Assembly: GCF_026672375.1 (NCBI RefSeq)
Contig: NZ_JAPPRA010000001.1
Coordinates: 248,001-312,000, forward strand
Direction of reading: 5' to 3'
Length of the DNA stretch: 64,000 nucleotides
Source: Caulobacter sp. SL161
Lineage (GTDB): Bacteria > Pseudomonadota > Alphaproteobacteria > Caulobacterales > Caulobacteraceae
The notes below the pieces were generated by a model. The model had not been told where the DNA came from, did no database searches, and was given only the letters and a program-made list of their open reading frames with translations. Of the stretch, positions 44,416 through 53,204 are shown one piece after another. Each line of letters opens with the position of its first letter. Position 1 is the first letter of the stretch. The translations under genes were made by a program, and so were the position numbers.

Positions 44416-44829
44416 GTGACCCGCCCGACCTCCACCGCGAGACTTCTGGCCCGCGACGCCTTCCTGGCGCTCGCGCTGCTGGCGGTTGTGCTGAAGGTTA
44501 TGATCCCGGCGGGCTTCATGCCCAGCGCCGAAAGCCGCAACGGCCTGCCCTTCGCCCTGGTGCTGTGCACCGGTGACGGAGCGAAGGTTGTCCAGCCCGG
44601 CGATGCGCTCGACGCCCGCCACGGCGAGCAGAGCGACAAGGCCGGCCACGACGCGCCCTGCCCCTTCGCGGCTCAGGGCGCGGCGGCCCCGCCGCCGTCC
44701 GTGGTCGCGGCGATCGACATCGATCTGGTCGCCTACGCCGCGCCGATCCTTCCCCCGCCCGCGCGCTCGCGCCCGGTCGTGGCCTCGCTGCGCCGCCGCC
44801 GCCGCCCACCGGCCCACCTGTCGTCCTGA
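44416..44829 (+). CDS. DUF2946-like membrane protein of the copper cluster
   Basis: 137-aa protein with an N-terminal transmembrane helix (AFLALALLAVVLKVMI), then IPAGFMPSAESRNGLPFALVLCTGDG and HDAPCPFAAQG, which together match the DUF2946 pattern (short conserved Cys/His-containing motifs). DUF2946 genes commonly lie beside copper TonB receptors. A GTG at 44416 is used; no ATG fits. First gene of the TonB-PepSY-PCuAC-SCO cluster. Role in metal handling is inferred from neighbours. Confidence 0.65.
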   Translation: MTRPTSTARLLARDAFLALALLAVVLKVMIPAGFMPSAESRNGLPFALVLCTGDGAKVVQPGDALDARHGEQSDKAGHDAPCPFAAQGAAAPPPSVVAAIDIDLVAYAAPILPPPARSRPVVASLRRRRRPPAHLSS

Positions 44830-44933
44830 TCTGACCCTCGGTCCTCGCGATCGAGCGTGAACGCGCGCGCCACTGCCGGCGCGCCCTGGATCATTCACGG
44901 CCGCCGCCCGGCGGCCGAAGGACGCTTATTCAA

Positions 44934-46979
44934 ATGAAGTCTCTTCTGCTGGCCACTACGGCCGCTCTGGCTTTCGCCCCCGCCGCCTTCGCGGCCGACA
45001 CCACCGCTGACGCCACCCAGGTCTCGTCGGTCATCGTCACCGCCCGCCCGAACCCCGAAGACCCGCCGGTCGTCGCCGACGCCCGCAAGCGCCTGTCGGA
45101 AACCCCCGGCGCGGTCTCGGTGATCTCCCAGGAAAGCTACATCAACCGCCAGACCCTGGCGCTGGACGACATGCTGCGCGACGCCCCCGGCGTCTACGCC
45201 CAGCGCAAGTGGGGCGGCGACATCCGCGTCTCGATCCGCGGTTCGGGCATCGGCAACGCCAACCATAACCGGGGCCTCCTGATCGCCCAGGACGGCGTGC
45301 CGCTGAACGAGGCCGACGGCTTTGGCGACACCCAGATCGCCGACCCGCTGAACACCCGCTACGCCGAGGTCTATCGCGGCGGCAACGCTCTGCGCTTCGG
45401 CGGGGCCTTGCTGGGCGGCGCGATCAACATGGTCACGCCGACGGGTAAGGACGCCGGCTTCCAGAACAAGATCCGTCTCGACGGCGGCTCGTACGGCCTG
45501 GCGCGGCAGCATGTCGCCCTGGCCCGACAGTCGGGGGACTGGGACGTCTTTGTCGCCGCCACCAACCAGACCAGCCAGGGCTGGCGCTCGCAAAGCCAAC
45601 AGAACATCCAGTTCGGCTCACTGAACATCGGCCGATCGTTCGGCGAGGACCGCGAGGTGCGGTTCATCGTCAATGGCTCGAACATCAACCAGGAGATCCC
45701 GGGCTCCCTGACCCTGGCGCAGTTCAACGCCAATCCGCGCCAAACGCTCGCCGGCAACCTGACCAATGACAACGGCCGCCACGCGCGCGGCGTGCGCAGT
45801 TCGCTGCGGACGAGCTGGCGCCTCGACGACAACCTGGTCTTCGAAGGCGCGGTCTATGCGGTGTGGAAGGACCTGGATCACCCGATCTTCCAGGTCATCG
45901 ATCAGCAGAGCCGCAACTACGGCGCCTTTGGCCGTTTCGACTGGGACGGCGAGATCGGCGGCAAGCGCGCCGACGCCTTCTTCGGCGCCTGGTACCGCAC
46001 CGGCGACATCGACTCCAACTTCTACGTCAACCTCCGCGGCGCGCGCGGCGCGCCGACCTCGCGCACGCTGCAGAACGCCGAGGCGTTCGACCTGTTCGGC
46101 GAGGGCCGGCTGTTCGTCACCGAACGATTGGCGGTCGTGGCCGGCGCCACCTGGGGCCAGGCCAAGCGCGACTACACCAGCTTCGCCATCCCCGGCGTCA
46201 CCTCGACCTTCAACCTGAAGGCCGACAAGACCTATGACTGGGTCTCGCCCCGTATCGGTCTGCTTTGGCAGAACGACCTGGGCGACCAGGTGTTCGCCAA
46301 CCTGACCCGCTCGGTCGAACCGCCGAACTTCGGCTCGATGTCGCCGACGGGCACGGGCTTCGCGCCGGTGAAGTCGCAAAAGGCCTGGACGGGCGAGGTG
46401 GGCGCGCGCGGCCATCGCGGGCCGTTCACCTATGACGTCACCCTGTATCGCGCCGAGCTGAAGGGCGAGATGCTGCAGTACACGGTCAGCCCGTCGATCC
46501 CGGCCTCGACCTTCAACGCCGACAAGACCCTGCACCAGGGGATCGAGGCGGCGCTGGACTGGGCGGTGGCGCCGCGCTGGCGGGTGCGCCAGACCTGGAC
46601 CTATTCGGACTTCCGCTTCCAGGACGACGTCCAGTACGGCGACAACCGCCTGCCGATCGTGCCGAAGAACTTCTACCGCTCGGAAGTCCGCTATGACGAT
46701 CCGCGCGGCTGGTTCGTGGCCCCGTCGGTCGAGTGGTCGGCCACCGATCAGTGGATCGACTACAAGAACACCAAGAAGGCCCCCAGCTACGCGATCCTGA
46801 ACCTGAACGCGGGCTGGAAGGTCAATCAGACGGTGTCGCTGTTCCTCGACGCGCGGAACCTGACCGACAAGGCCTATGTGTCCAACACCGGGGCCGTGAC
46901 CACCTGGACGGCGAGCAGCGCGACCTTGTGGCCGGGCGACGGCCGTTCAGTGTTCGGCGGCGTCACCGTCACCTTCTAA
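44934..46979 (+). CDS. TonB-dependent receptor, probable copper receptor
   Basis: 681-aa receptor: signal peptide (APAAFAAD), TonB box VSSVIVTARP, plug domain (SETPGAVSVISQESYINRQT; YAEVYRGGNALRFGGALLGG) and barrel ending FGGVTVTF. Its place directly before PepSY, PCuAC and SCO genes, which all serve copper, points to copper or copper-chelate uptake. It has no Cys-rich or Met-rich extracellular insert that would prove the ligand. The ATG lies about 100 bases after the DUF2946 gene. Confidence 0.9.
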   Translation: MKSLLLATTAALAFAPAAFAADTTADATQVSSVIVTARPNPEDPPVVADARKRLSETPGAVSVISQESYINRQTLALDDMLRDAPGVYAQRKWGGDIRVSIRGSGIGNANHNRGLLIAQDGVPLNEADGFGDTQIADPLNTRYAEVYRGGNALRFGGALLGGAINMVTPTGKDAGFQNKIRLDGGSYGLARQHVALARQSGDWDVFVAATNQTSQGWRSQSQQNIQFGSLNIGRSFGEDREVRFIVNGSNINQEIPGSLTLAQFNANPRQTLAGNLTNDNGRHARGVRSSLRTSWRLDDNLVFEGAVYAVWKDLDHPIFQVIDQQSRNYGAFGRFDWDGEIGGKRADAFFGAWYRTGDIDSNFYVNLRGARGAPTSRTLQNAEAFDLFGEGRLFVTERLAVVAGATWGQAKRDYTSFAIPGVTSTFNLKADKTYDWVSPRIGLLWQNDLGDQVFANLTRSVEPPNFGSMSPTGTGFAPVKSQKAWTGEVGARGHRGPFTYDVTLYRAELKGEMLQYTVSPSIPASTFNADKTLHQGIEAALDWAVAPRWRVRQTWTYSDFRFQDDVQYGDNRLPIVPKNFYRSEVRYDDPRGWFVAPSVEWSATDQWIDYKNTKKAPSYAILNLNAGWKVNQTVSLFLDARNLTDKAYVSNTGAVTTWTASSATLWPGDGRSVFGGVTVTF

Positions 46980-47045
46980 CCGCAAGTCTGGTCATGACGG
47001 GGCGGCGGCTTGCAAGGGTCGCCGCCTCAAACCCGGAGCATCGCG

Positions 47046-48446
47046 ATGAGCGCGATCGACAATCCTGAGACCACCGCCCCGGCCGGCGAGGTCTATCGCG
47101 CCTTCTGGCGCTGGCATTTCTATGCGGGGCTTCTGGTCCTGCCGATCCTGATGCTGATGGCCCTGACCGGGGGCCTCTATCTGTTCAAGGACGAGCTGAC
47201 CGCCGTGGTCCATCGTCCGCTGGTCGTGGTCGCCGAGGGCCCCGCCCGGACCGCGCCCTCCGCCTGGATCAAGGCGGCCGAGGCCGCCACCGGCGGCGCG
47301 GCCAAGCAGGTCGTGATCCCCGAGCGGGCCGACCGCTCGGTCCTGGTCACCGTCGAGGCCCAGGGTGAGAAGCAGACCGCCTATGTGAACCCCTACACCG
47401 GCGCGGTGCTGGGAACGACGCAGCCCGGCGGCGTGATGGGCGTCATCAAGCATATTCACAGCCTTGAGATCGCCGGACCGGTGATGAACCTGATGGTCGA
47501 GGTCGTGGCCGGATGGGCGATTGTGCTGGTCGCCACGGGGATCTTCCTGTGGTTGCCGCGCGGCCAGACGGGCGGGATCGTCACGGTGCGGGGCCGACCA
47601 GCCAAGCGCCTGTTCTGGCGCGACCTGCACGCCGTCACCGGCCTCTTCGCCGGCGGTGTGATCGCCTTCCTGGCCGTCACCGGCATGCCGTGGTCGGCCT
47701 TCTGGGGCAAGGAGGTCCGCGAGATGACCACCCAGGCCGGCTGGGGCCGTCCCAAGCCGCCGGTCGCCGAGCAGCACCACGGCAAGCCCGCCCCCGTGGA
47801 AGAGGCCACGGGCGTGCCCTGGGCCCTGCAGACCACGGCCCCGCCGCCCTCGGGCGCGCCAGGCGCGATGGCTGACATGGGCGATCACAGCCACCACATG
47901 ATGATGATGGACGCCCCCGCTCCTCTCGACGCGAACGCCATCGTCGCCAAGGCCCGCGCCGCCGGCCTGACGGGCGGCTTCAGCCTGTCCCTGCCCAAGA
48001 CGCCGGGCGGGACCTGGACCGCCGCCCAGATGTCCGACCAGGTCGAGCAGACCCGCGCAGTCTATCTCGACGGCGGCGACGGCCGGGTGCTGGGCGATAT
48101 CGGCTATCGCCAGTTCGGGCCGGCGGCCAAGGCCATCGAATGGGGCATCGCCGTCCACGAGGGCCGCCAGTTCGGCCTCGTCAACAAGCTCGTGATGCTG
48201 GCCGGCTGCGTCGCCGTCTGGCTGTTGGGCGTCTCGGCCATTGTCATGTGGTGGAAGCGTCGACCCAAGGGTCGGCTCGCCGCGCCTGTGCGCCCGCCCC
48301 ATCGCGGCGCCTATGCCGGCCTGCTGGCGATCGTCCTGCCGCTGGCCGTTCTTTACCCCCTGGTGGGGGCGTCGCTGGTTGCGGCGCTTGTGCTTGACCT
48401 TATCCTGCGCCGGCTGATCACGCCGCGCGCCCTGACCGGAGCCTGA
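47046..48446 (+). CDS. PepSY-associated transmembrane protein
   Basis: 466-aa PepSY_TM protein with four main transmembrane segments (residues about 22-45, 150-175, 205-225, 380-405 plus a hairpin 420-450). Typical motifs: WRWHFYAGLLVLPILMLMALTGG, HIHSLEI, RDLHAVTGLF. A Met/His-rich loop, MADMGDHSHHMMMMDAP near residue 280, is a likely copper-binding site. Members of this family act as reductases or metal transporters at the inner membrane. The stop is 2 bases before the next gene; GGAG precedes the ATG. Confidence 0.9.
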   Translation: MSAIDNPETTAPAGEVYRAFWRWHFYAGLLVLPILMLMALTGGLYLFKDELTAVVHRPLVVVAEGPARTAPSAWIKAAEAATGGAAKQVVIPERADRSVLVTVEAQGEKQTAYVNPYTGAVLGTTQPGGVMGVIKHIHSLEIAGPVMNLMVEVVAGWAIVLVATGIFLWLPRGQTGGIVTVRGRPAKRLFWRDLHAVTGLFAGGVIAFLAVTGMPWSAFWGKEVREMTTQAGWGRPKPPVAEQHHGKPAPVEEATGVPWALQTTAPPPSGAPGAMADMGDHSHHMMMMDAPAPLDANAIVAKARAAGLTGGFSLSLPKTPGGTWTAAQMSDQVEQTRAVYLDGGDGRVLGDIGYRQFGPAAKAIEWGIAVHEGRQFGLVNKLVMLAGCVAVWLLGVSAIVMWWKRRPKGRLAAPVRPPHRGAYAGLLAIVLPLAVLYPLVGASLVAALVLDLILRRLITPRALTGA

Positions 48447-48448
48447 AG

Positions 48449-48907
48449 ATGAAGACCCTGACCCTGCTGGCGGTCTGCGCCGCCGCCCTGGCCACGACCG
48501 CCACCGCCGCGCCCGCCCCCAAGGTGATCGTCGCCGACGCCTGGTGCCGTCCGGCCCCGACCGGCGCCATGGCCGGCGGCTGCTATGTGACCCTGACCGC
48601 CAGCGTCGATGACCGCCTGGTCGCGGTGGAGACCACCGCCGCCGACCGGGGCGAGATCCACACCATGTCGATGGACGGCGGCGTGATGCGGATGCGCAAG
48701 CTGGCCGACGGCCTGGCCCTGCCGGCCGGCAAGGCCGTGGCGCTGAAGCCCGGCGCCGACCACATCATGGTGATCGCCCCCAAGATCGCCCTGACCGAAG
48801 GCGCTCAGGTGCCCCTGACGCTCAAGTTCCAAAAGGCCAAGCCGGTCAAGGTGACGGCCGTGGTCAAGACGCCGCCGAAGCCGGCGATGTCGGGGATGCA
48901 TCACTGA
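48449..48907 (+). CDS. Periplasmic copper chaperone PCu(A)C
   Basis: 152-aa exported chaperone (signal ending TATAAPAP) with the Cu(I) motif H-x-M then M-x-M and a distal H-x-M: HTMSMDGGVMRMRKL and ADHIMVI, plus an additional MSGMHH tail. PCuAC proteins hand copper to the CuA and CuB centres of cytochrome oxidase. The stop TGA overlaps the ATG of the SCO gene (TGATG). Confidence 0.93.
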   Translation: MKTLTLLAVCAAALATTATAAPAPKVIVADAWCRPAPTGAMAGGCYVTLTASVDDRLVAVETTAADRGEIHTMSMDGGVMRMRKLADGLALPAGKAVALKPGADHIMVIAPKIALTEGAQVPLTLKFQKAKPVKVTAVVKTPPKPAMSGMHH

Positions 48908-49479
48908 TGCGGGCCATCGCCCTGACCCTGGCCCTGCTGGCCGCCACACCGCTGGCCGGTTGCAGTGAGAAGGCCGCGCAAGACGCAGCCGGCGCGGTGA
49001 TCAAGATCGGCGGACCGTTCCAGCTGACCGACATGAACGGCACGCCGGTGACGGAAAAGTCGCTGCTGGGCAAGCCCACGGCGGTGTTCTTCGGCTTCAC
49101 CTACTGTCCGGAGGTCTGCCCGACCACCCTGACCGAGATGACCGCCTGGCTGAAGGCCCTGGGTAAGGACGCCGACAAGCTGAACGTGGTCTTGATCACC
49201 GTAGACCCCGAACGCGACACGCCCGCGCAGCTGAAGGAATACCTGTCCAACTTCGACCCGCGCATCCAGGGGTTCACCGGCACGCCCGACGCCATCGCCA
49301 AGACGGCCCGAGCCTACCGCGTCTACTACCAGAAGGTCCCGCTGGACGGCGGCGGCTACACGATCGACCACTCCTCGGCGATCTATCTGTTCGACGCCAA
49401 GGGCCGGTTCGTCTCGCCGATCGCCTACCAGGCGTCGCAGGATCGGGCCCTGCGCCAGTTGCGGGATCTCTTGAAGTAA
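48907..49479 (+). CDS. SCO1/SenC copper-insertion lipoprotein
   Basis: 190-aa SCO protein. Lipobox PLAGCSEK gives a lipid anchor. The copper site is complete: CPEVC in FFGFTYCPEVCPTTLTE (C-x3-C) and the distal His in TIDHSSAIYLFD. It delivers copper to CuA of cytochrome c oxidase or acts as a thiol reductase. Start codon overlaps the PCuAC stop; last gene of the copper operon, which ends at a terminator. Confidence 0.95.
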   Translation: MRAIALTLALLAATPLAGCSEKAAQDAAGAVIKIGGPFQLTDMNGTPVTEKSLLGKPTAVFFGFTYCPEVCPTTLTEMTAWLKALGKDADKLNVVLITVDPERDTPAQLKEYLSNFDPRIQGFTGTPDAIAKTARAYRVYYQKVPLDGGGYTIDHSSAIYLFDAKGRFVSPIAYQASQDRALRQLRDLLK

Positions 49480-49514
49480 CCCGGGCAAATCCTTTCCCGG
49501 CCCGGATCCCCTGC

Positions 49515-49553
49515 AAGGCCGCCGCACGTTCCCCCACGTCGGCGGCCTTTTTG
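49515..49553 (+). terminator. Terminator of the copper operon
   Basis: AAGGCCGCCG (49515-49524) pairs with CGGCGGCCTT (49540-49549), with an inner ACGT/ACGT extension and TTTT after. Confidence 0.85.
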
Positions 49554-49679
49554 CGTCGCTTCTCGCGCCGAAGCCCGACCCGCCCTGTAAAAAATGGGTC
49601 ACATGAACTTTTTTTAAGGGGGTAAAGTTTTCGCGCCGTTGCAGATTGCCGGCGGCTCACACCAACGGATGCGAATTCC

Positions 49680-51800
49680 ATGAAAAAAGTCTGGTTCGGC
49701 GCTGCGGCGTTCGCGGCCCTGTCCCTCTCGGCGTTCGGGGCGCAAGCCCACGAGAAACACGCCTGCATCGATGACGCCTGCGTCATGCAATCGCTGCTGC
49801 CCTCCATCGCCGCCGGCGCCGCCGCGGCTGACGTCACGTCGCTGGAGTCCCCGCGTTTCGGGACCTGGGGCTTTGACCTGTCGGGCATGGACACCACGGT
49901 GAAGCCGGGCGAGGACTTCTACAAGTTCGCCAACGGCGCCTGGGACGCGCGCACGCAGATCCCGTCGGACCGCACCCGCTACGGCAATTTCGACAAGCTG
50001 GCCGAGCTGTCGGAAGCCCGCACCAAGGCGATCATCGAAGCCGCCGCCGCCAACAAGGCCGCCACCGGCGACACCGCCAAGGTCGGCGCGGCCTATCGCG
50101 CGTTCATGGACGAGGCCGGCATCGAAAAGCTCGACGCCAAGCCGATCGCGCCCTACCTGGCCGAGATCCGCAAGGTGAAGAGCAAGGACGAGTTCACCAC
50201 CCTGATGGGCAAGAGCTCGACCACGCCGTTCACCAGCCTCTTGGGCCTGGGCATCTCGACCGACGCCAAGAACCCCAAGGCCTATGCCGTCTACGCCGGC
50301 GCCGGCGGCCTGTCGCTGCCCGACCGCGACTACTATCTGGACGCCAAGTTCGCCGACAAGAAGGCCGCCTACCTGGCCTATGTCGAGAAGCTGCTGACCA
50401 TGGCCGGCTGGGACAAGCCCGCCGAGCACGCCAAGGCCGTCGTCGACTTCGAGACCAAGCTGGCCGAGGTCACCTGGACCCGCGCCGAGCGCCGCGACCG
50501 CGACAAGACCTACAACCCCGCCACCCTGGCCGAGCTGCAGGCGATGTCGCCGGGCTATGACTGGAACCGCTATATCGCCGCCTCGGGCCTGCCCAAGGTC
50601 GACCGGTTCGTGGTGACCACCAACACCACCTTCCCCAAGTACGCCAAGATCTACGCCGAAACGCCGCTCGACACCCTGAAGGCCTGGCAGGCGTTCAAGG
50701 TGACCGACAACGCCGCGCCGCTGCTGTCCAAGCGCTTCGTCGACGCCAGCTTCGAGTTCCGCAACAAGACCCTGGCCGGCCAGCCCGAACAGCGTCCGCG
50801 CTGGAAGCGCGGCGTCGCCGCCGTCAACGGCCTGCTGGGCGAAGCGGTCGGCAAGGACTATGTGGCGGCCTACTTCCCGCCCGAGTCCAAGGCCAAGATG
50901 CTGGAGCTGGTGGCCAATGTCCGCGGCGCCATGAAGGTCCGCATCGACAATCTCGACTGGATGAGCGCCGAGACCAAGGTCAAGGCCCAGGACAAGCTGG
51001 CCAAGTTCACCGTCAAGATCGGCTATCCCGACGTCTGGGAGGACTACTCCAAGCTCGAAATCAAGGACAACGACGCCTATGGCAACGTCCAGCGCGCCGG
51101 CGCCTGGGCCTTCGCCAAGGACGTCGAGCGTCTGTTCAAGCCGGTCGACAAGACCGAGTGGGGCATGACCCCGCAGACGGTCAACGCCTACTACAACTCG
51201 GTCAACAACGAGATCGTGTTCCCGGCCGCCATCCTGCAGGCGCCGTTCTTCCACCCGGACGCTGACCCGGCCATCAACTACGGCGGCATCGGCGGCGTGA
51301 TCGGTCACGAGATCGGCCACGGCTTCGACGACCAGGGCCGCAAGTCCGATGGCGACGGCGTGCTGCGCGACTGGTGGACGGCCGAGGATGCGGCCAAGTT
51401 CAAGGCCCAGGCCGACCGCCTCGGCGCCCAGTACGGCGCCTTCGAACCCCTGCCGGGCATGAAGCTGAACGGCGCCCTGACCATGGGCGAGAACATCGGC
51501 GACATGGGCGGCTTGGCCTTCTCGCTGGACGCCTATCGCGCCTCGCTGAAGGGCCAGCCCGCGCCGGTTCTCGACGGCTTCACCGGCGACCAGCGCGTCT
51601 ATCTGGGCTGGGCTCAGGTGTGGCGCGGCAAGCAGCGCGACGAGGCTCTCAAGCAGCAGATCATCGCCGGCCCGCACTCGCCGGGCTACTACCGCGTCAA
51701 CGGCACCATCCGGAACATGGAAGGCTGGTACAAGGCCTATGACATCAAGCCAGGCGACAAGCTCTATGTCGCGCCGGAAGACCGCGTGAAGATCTGGTAG
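49680..51800 (+). CDS. M13-family metallopeptidase (PepO-like)
   Basis: 706-aa exported endopeptidase of the neprilysin family. Signal peptide ends AQAHEKH. The zinc motif GHEIGHGFDDQGRKSDGDG carries HExxH (HEIGH); the third ligand follows in TMGENIGDMGGLAF, and NAYYNSVNNEIVFPAAIL is the substrate-binding region. It should cut short peptides in the periplasm or outside. The ATG at 49680 is supported by the signal; upstream is an AT-rich stretch with a run of seven T at 49609-49615 and AAGGGGG. Single gene with its own terminator. Confidence 0.95.
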   Translation: MKKVWFGAAAFAALSLSAFGAQAHEKHACIDDACVMQSLLPSIAAGAAAADVTSLESPRFGTWGFDLSGMDTTVKPGEDFYKFANGAWDARTQIPSDRTRYGNFDKLAELSEARTKAIIEAAAANKAATGDTAKVGAAYRAFMDEAGIEKLDAKPIAPYLAEIRKVKSKDEFTTLMGKSSTTPFTSLLGLGISTDAKNPKAYAVYAGAGGLSLPDRDYYLDAKFADKKAAYLAYVEKLLTMAGWDKPAEHAKAVVDFETKLAEVTWTRAERRDRDKTYNPATLAELQAMSPGYDWNRYIAASGLPKVDRFVVTTNTTFPKYAKIYAETPLDTLKAWQAFKVTDNAAPLLSKRFVDASFEFRNKTLAGQPEQRPRWKRGVAAVNGLLGEAVGKDYVAAYFPPESKAKMLELVANVRGAMKVRIDNLDWMSAETKVKAQDKLAKFTVKIGYPDVWEDYSKLEIKDNDAYGNVQRAGAWAFAKDVERLFKPVDKTEWGMTPQTVNAYYNSVNNEIVFPAAILQAPFFHPDADPAINYGGIGGVIGHEIGHGFDDQGRKSDGDGVLRDWWTAEDAAKFKAQADRLGAQYGAFEPLPGMKLNGALTMGENIGDMGGLAFSLDAYRASLKGQPAPVLDGFTGDQRVYLGWAQVWRGKQRDEALKQQIIAGPHSPGYYRVNGTIRNMEGWYKAYDIKPGDKLYVAPEDRVKIW

Positions 51801-51826
51801 TCGCCAGACCTGTCGCACGACATCAG

Positions 51827-51855
51827 GGGCCGGTGAGGGATCACCGGCCCTTTTT
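51827..51855. terminator. Terminator after M13 peptidase gene
   Basis: GGGCCGGTGA/TCACCGGCCC (51827-51836 with 51841-51850), tetraloop GGGA, then five T. It may also serve the convergent membrane protein gene. Confidence 0.87.
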
Positions 51856-51866
51856 GCATCCGCCGT

Positions 51867-52628
51867 TCAGAACGGCGGCTTGGGATAGATAAGGCCGTCG
51901 GTATGGGCCGCCGGACTGCCGGCGGTGACGGCGGCGAAGATCGCCGCGCCGGCGGGCGTGAACGCCAGGACGCGGGCGAGCGCCAAGGTCCCGACCAGCA
52001 CGGCGATGGCCCACAGCCAGGCCGGATGCGGCCGGCCTCGCACCCGCCAGTCGCGCACCATCCCGATCAGGGGCACGATCACCGCCACCCCGGTCGCGAT
52101 CTCGAACGCATAGGGCTTGAGGAACGGCATCGGCAGGATCCGGCCAAAGCCTGGTCCCATCAGCAGGGTGAACGCCCCGATCTGCAGGCGCGGATGCCAG
52201 TCGCGGTTCTTGCGCAGAACGAGCGCCGCGACGACCAGGCCGACCGCGCCCAAGAGGGTGATGGTGTTGGCCAGGATGAAATGCTGCGGCTGGAAGAAGA
52301 ACGGCACACGGCCCGTGCGCGCGGCCTCGATGGTGACGAGCGGTCCCAGGACCACCATGGCCAGCAGCCAGATCACCGCCACCGCGCCCAGCGTCCGATG
52401 CAGCTTCACCGCGCCGCCGGCAGCCAGCCAGGCCTGGGCGACAACGATCGCCACCCAGCCCATGAACACCACCGCATGCAGGTGCACGACCAGCGGCGCG
52501 CCGAAGCTGGAGCGCCCCATGGCCAGCTGCAGGACAAAGCCTGCGACGACCACCACGGCCATGGCCGTGATCGTGGTGCGGAAAAACACCCGGTCGCGCG
52601 TCGGCGCCGGGCTTGCCGTCATGTCCAT
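51867..52628 (-). CDS. Integral membrane protein, unknown
   Basis: 253-aa protein with about seven transmembrane helices, beginning RDRVFFRTTITAMAVVVVAG. Conserved-looking histidines occur in helices (VVHLHAVVFMGWVAI, KLHRTLGAVAV, QPQHFILANTI), hinting at haem or metal, but no family can be named. ATG 52628 follows AAGGGGGC at 5 bases; ATG 52622 is a possible second start. It converges on the M13 peptidase and is divergent from the BlaI-type repressor gene, with 213 bases between. Confidence 0.75.
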   Translation of the reverse strand: MDMTASPAPTRDRVFFRTTITAMAVVVVAGFVLQLAMGRSSFGAPLVVHLHAVVFMGWVAIVVAQAWLAAGGAVKLHRTLGAVAVIWLLAMVVLGPLVTIEAARTGRVPFFFQPQHFILANTITLLGAVGLVVAALVLRKNRDWHPRLQIGAFTLLMGPGFGRILPMPFLKPYAFEIATGVAVIVPLIGMVRDWRVRGRPHPAWLWAIAVLVGTLALARVLAFTPAGAAIFAAVTAGSPAAHTDGLIYPKPPF

Positions 52629-52790
52629 GTTCGCCCCCTTGAGGAGGATACGGGCCAAGCCGCACCCTCAAATAACCCCGTTATTCCAGAGGCATTGACC
52701 ATGGCTTTGTGACGATAGTCCAGGGGCCGGCGGGCTTTTGGCGCACGCGGCCCGGGTCCGCCGCCTCATGAAACGGCGGTTGACTAGTTC

Positions 52791-52830
52791 GATGACAAGC
52801 GTCAACGTCGAGTCGTTGACAGTTGTCATC
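52791..52830. promoter_or_regulatory. Nested-dyad operator upstream of BlaI-type repressor
   Basis: GATGACAAGCGTCAAC (52791-52806) is followed after GTCGAGTC by GTTGACAGTTGTCATC (52815-52830), which is its inverted copy at 14 of 16 positions. The 40-base dyad ends 11 bases before the blaI ATG and covers a TTGACA element, so it is likely the repressor's own operator. Confidence 0.7.
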
Positions 52831-52841
52831 GGGAGCGGACC

Positions 52842-53204
52842 ATGAAGATCAGCGCGGCCGAAAGCGTGGTGATGGAGGCGCTGTGGCGGGAAAGCCCGCT
52901 GACCTCCGAAGCCATCATGTCCGAGGTCTGCGGCCCCCAGGACTGGACTGAGGGCACCGTAAAGGTGCTGATCAGTCGCCTGGTCAAGAAGAAGGCCGTC
53001 GCGGCCAAGGCCGACGGTCGCCGCTATCTCTATTCCCCCCTGCTGAGCCGACGCGACTATGTGCAGGGCGAGAGCCAGGGCCTGCTGGACCGCCTGTTTG
53101 ACGGCCGCCTGGCCCCGCTGGTCATGCACTTCTCGGACGGCGACACGCTGAGCGACGAGGATGTCGCGGCGCTGAAGGCCCTGGTCGAAAGGATCGGCAA
53201 GTGA
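52842..53204 (+). CDS. BlaI/MecI/CopY-family repressor
   Basis: 120-aa winged-helix repressor: ISAAESVVMEALWRESPLTS, EGTVKVLISRLVKKKAVAA and the wing DGRRYLYSPLLSR. The family is inactivated by cleavage or by signalling from a paired M56 metalloprotease such as BlaR1, encoded here immediately downstream (GTG overlaps its stop by 4 bases). A 40-base dyad before the gene should be its operator. The signal may be cell-wall or metal stress; no beta-lactamase gene is adjacent. Confidence 0.92.
   Translation: MKISAAESVVMEALWRESPLTSEAIMSEVCGPQDWTEGTVKVLISRLVKKKAVAAKADGRRYLYSPLLSRRDYVQGESQGLLDRLFDGRLAPLVMHFSDGDTLSDEDVAALKALVERIGK

Noticed and set aside
49614..51818. 734-codon open frame on the minus strand
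   Set aside because: Shadow of the M13 peptidase gene; no signal peptide, domain or ribosome site.
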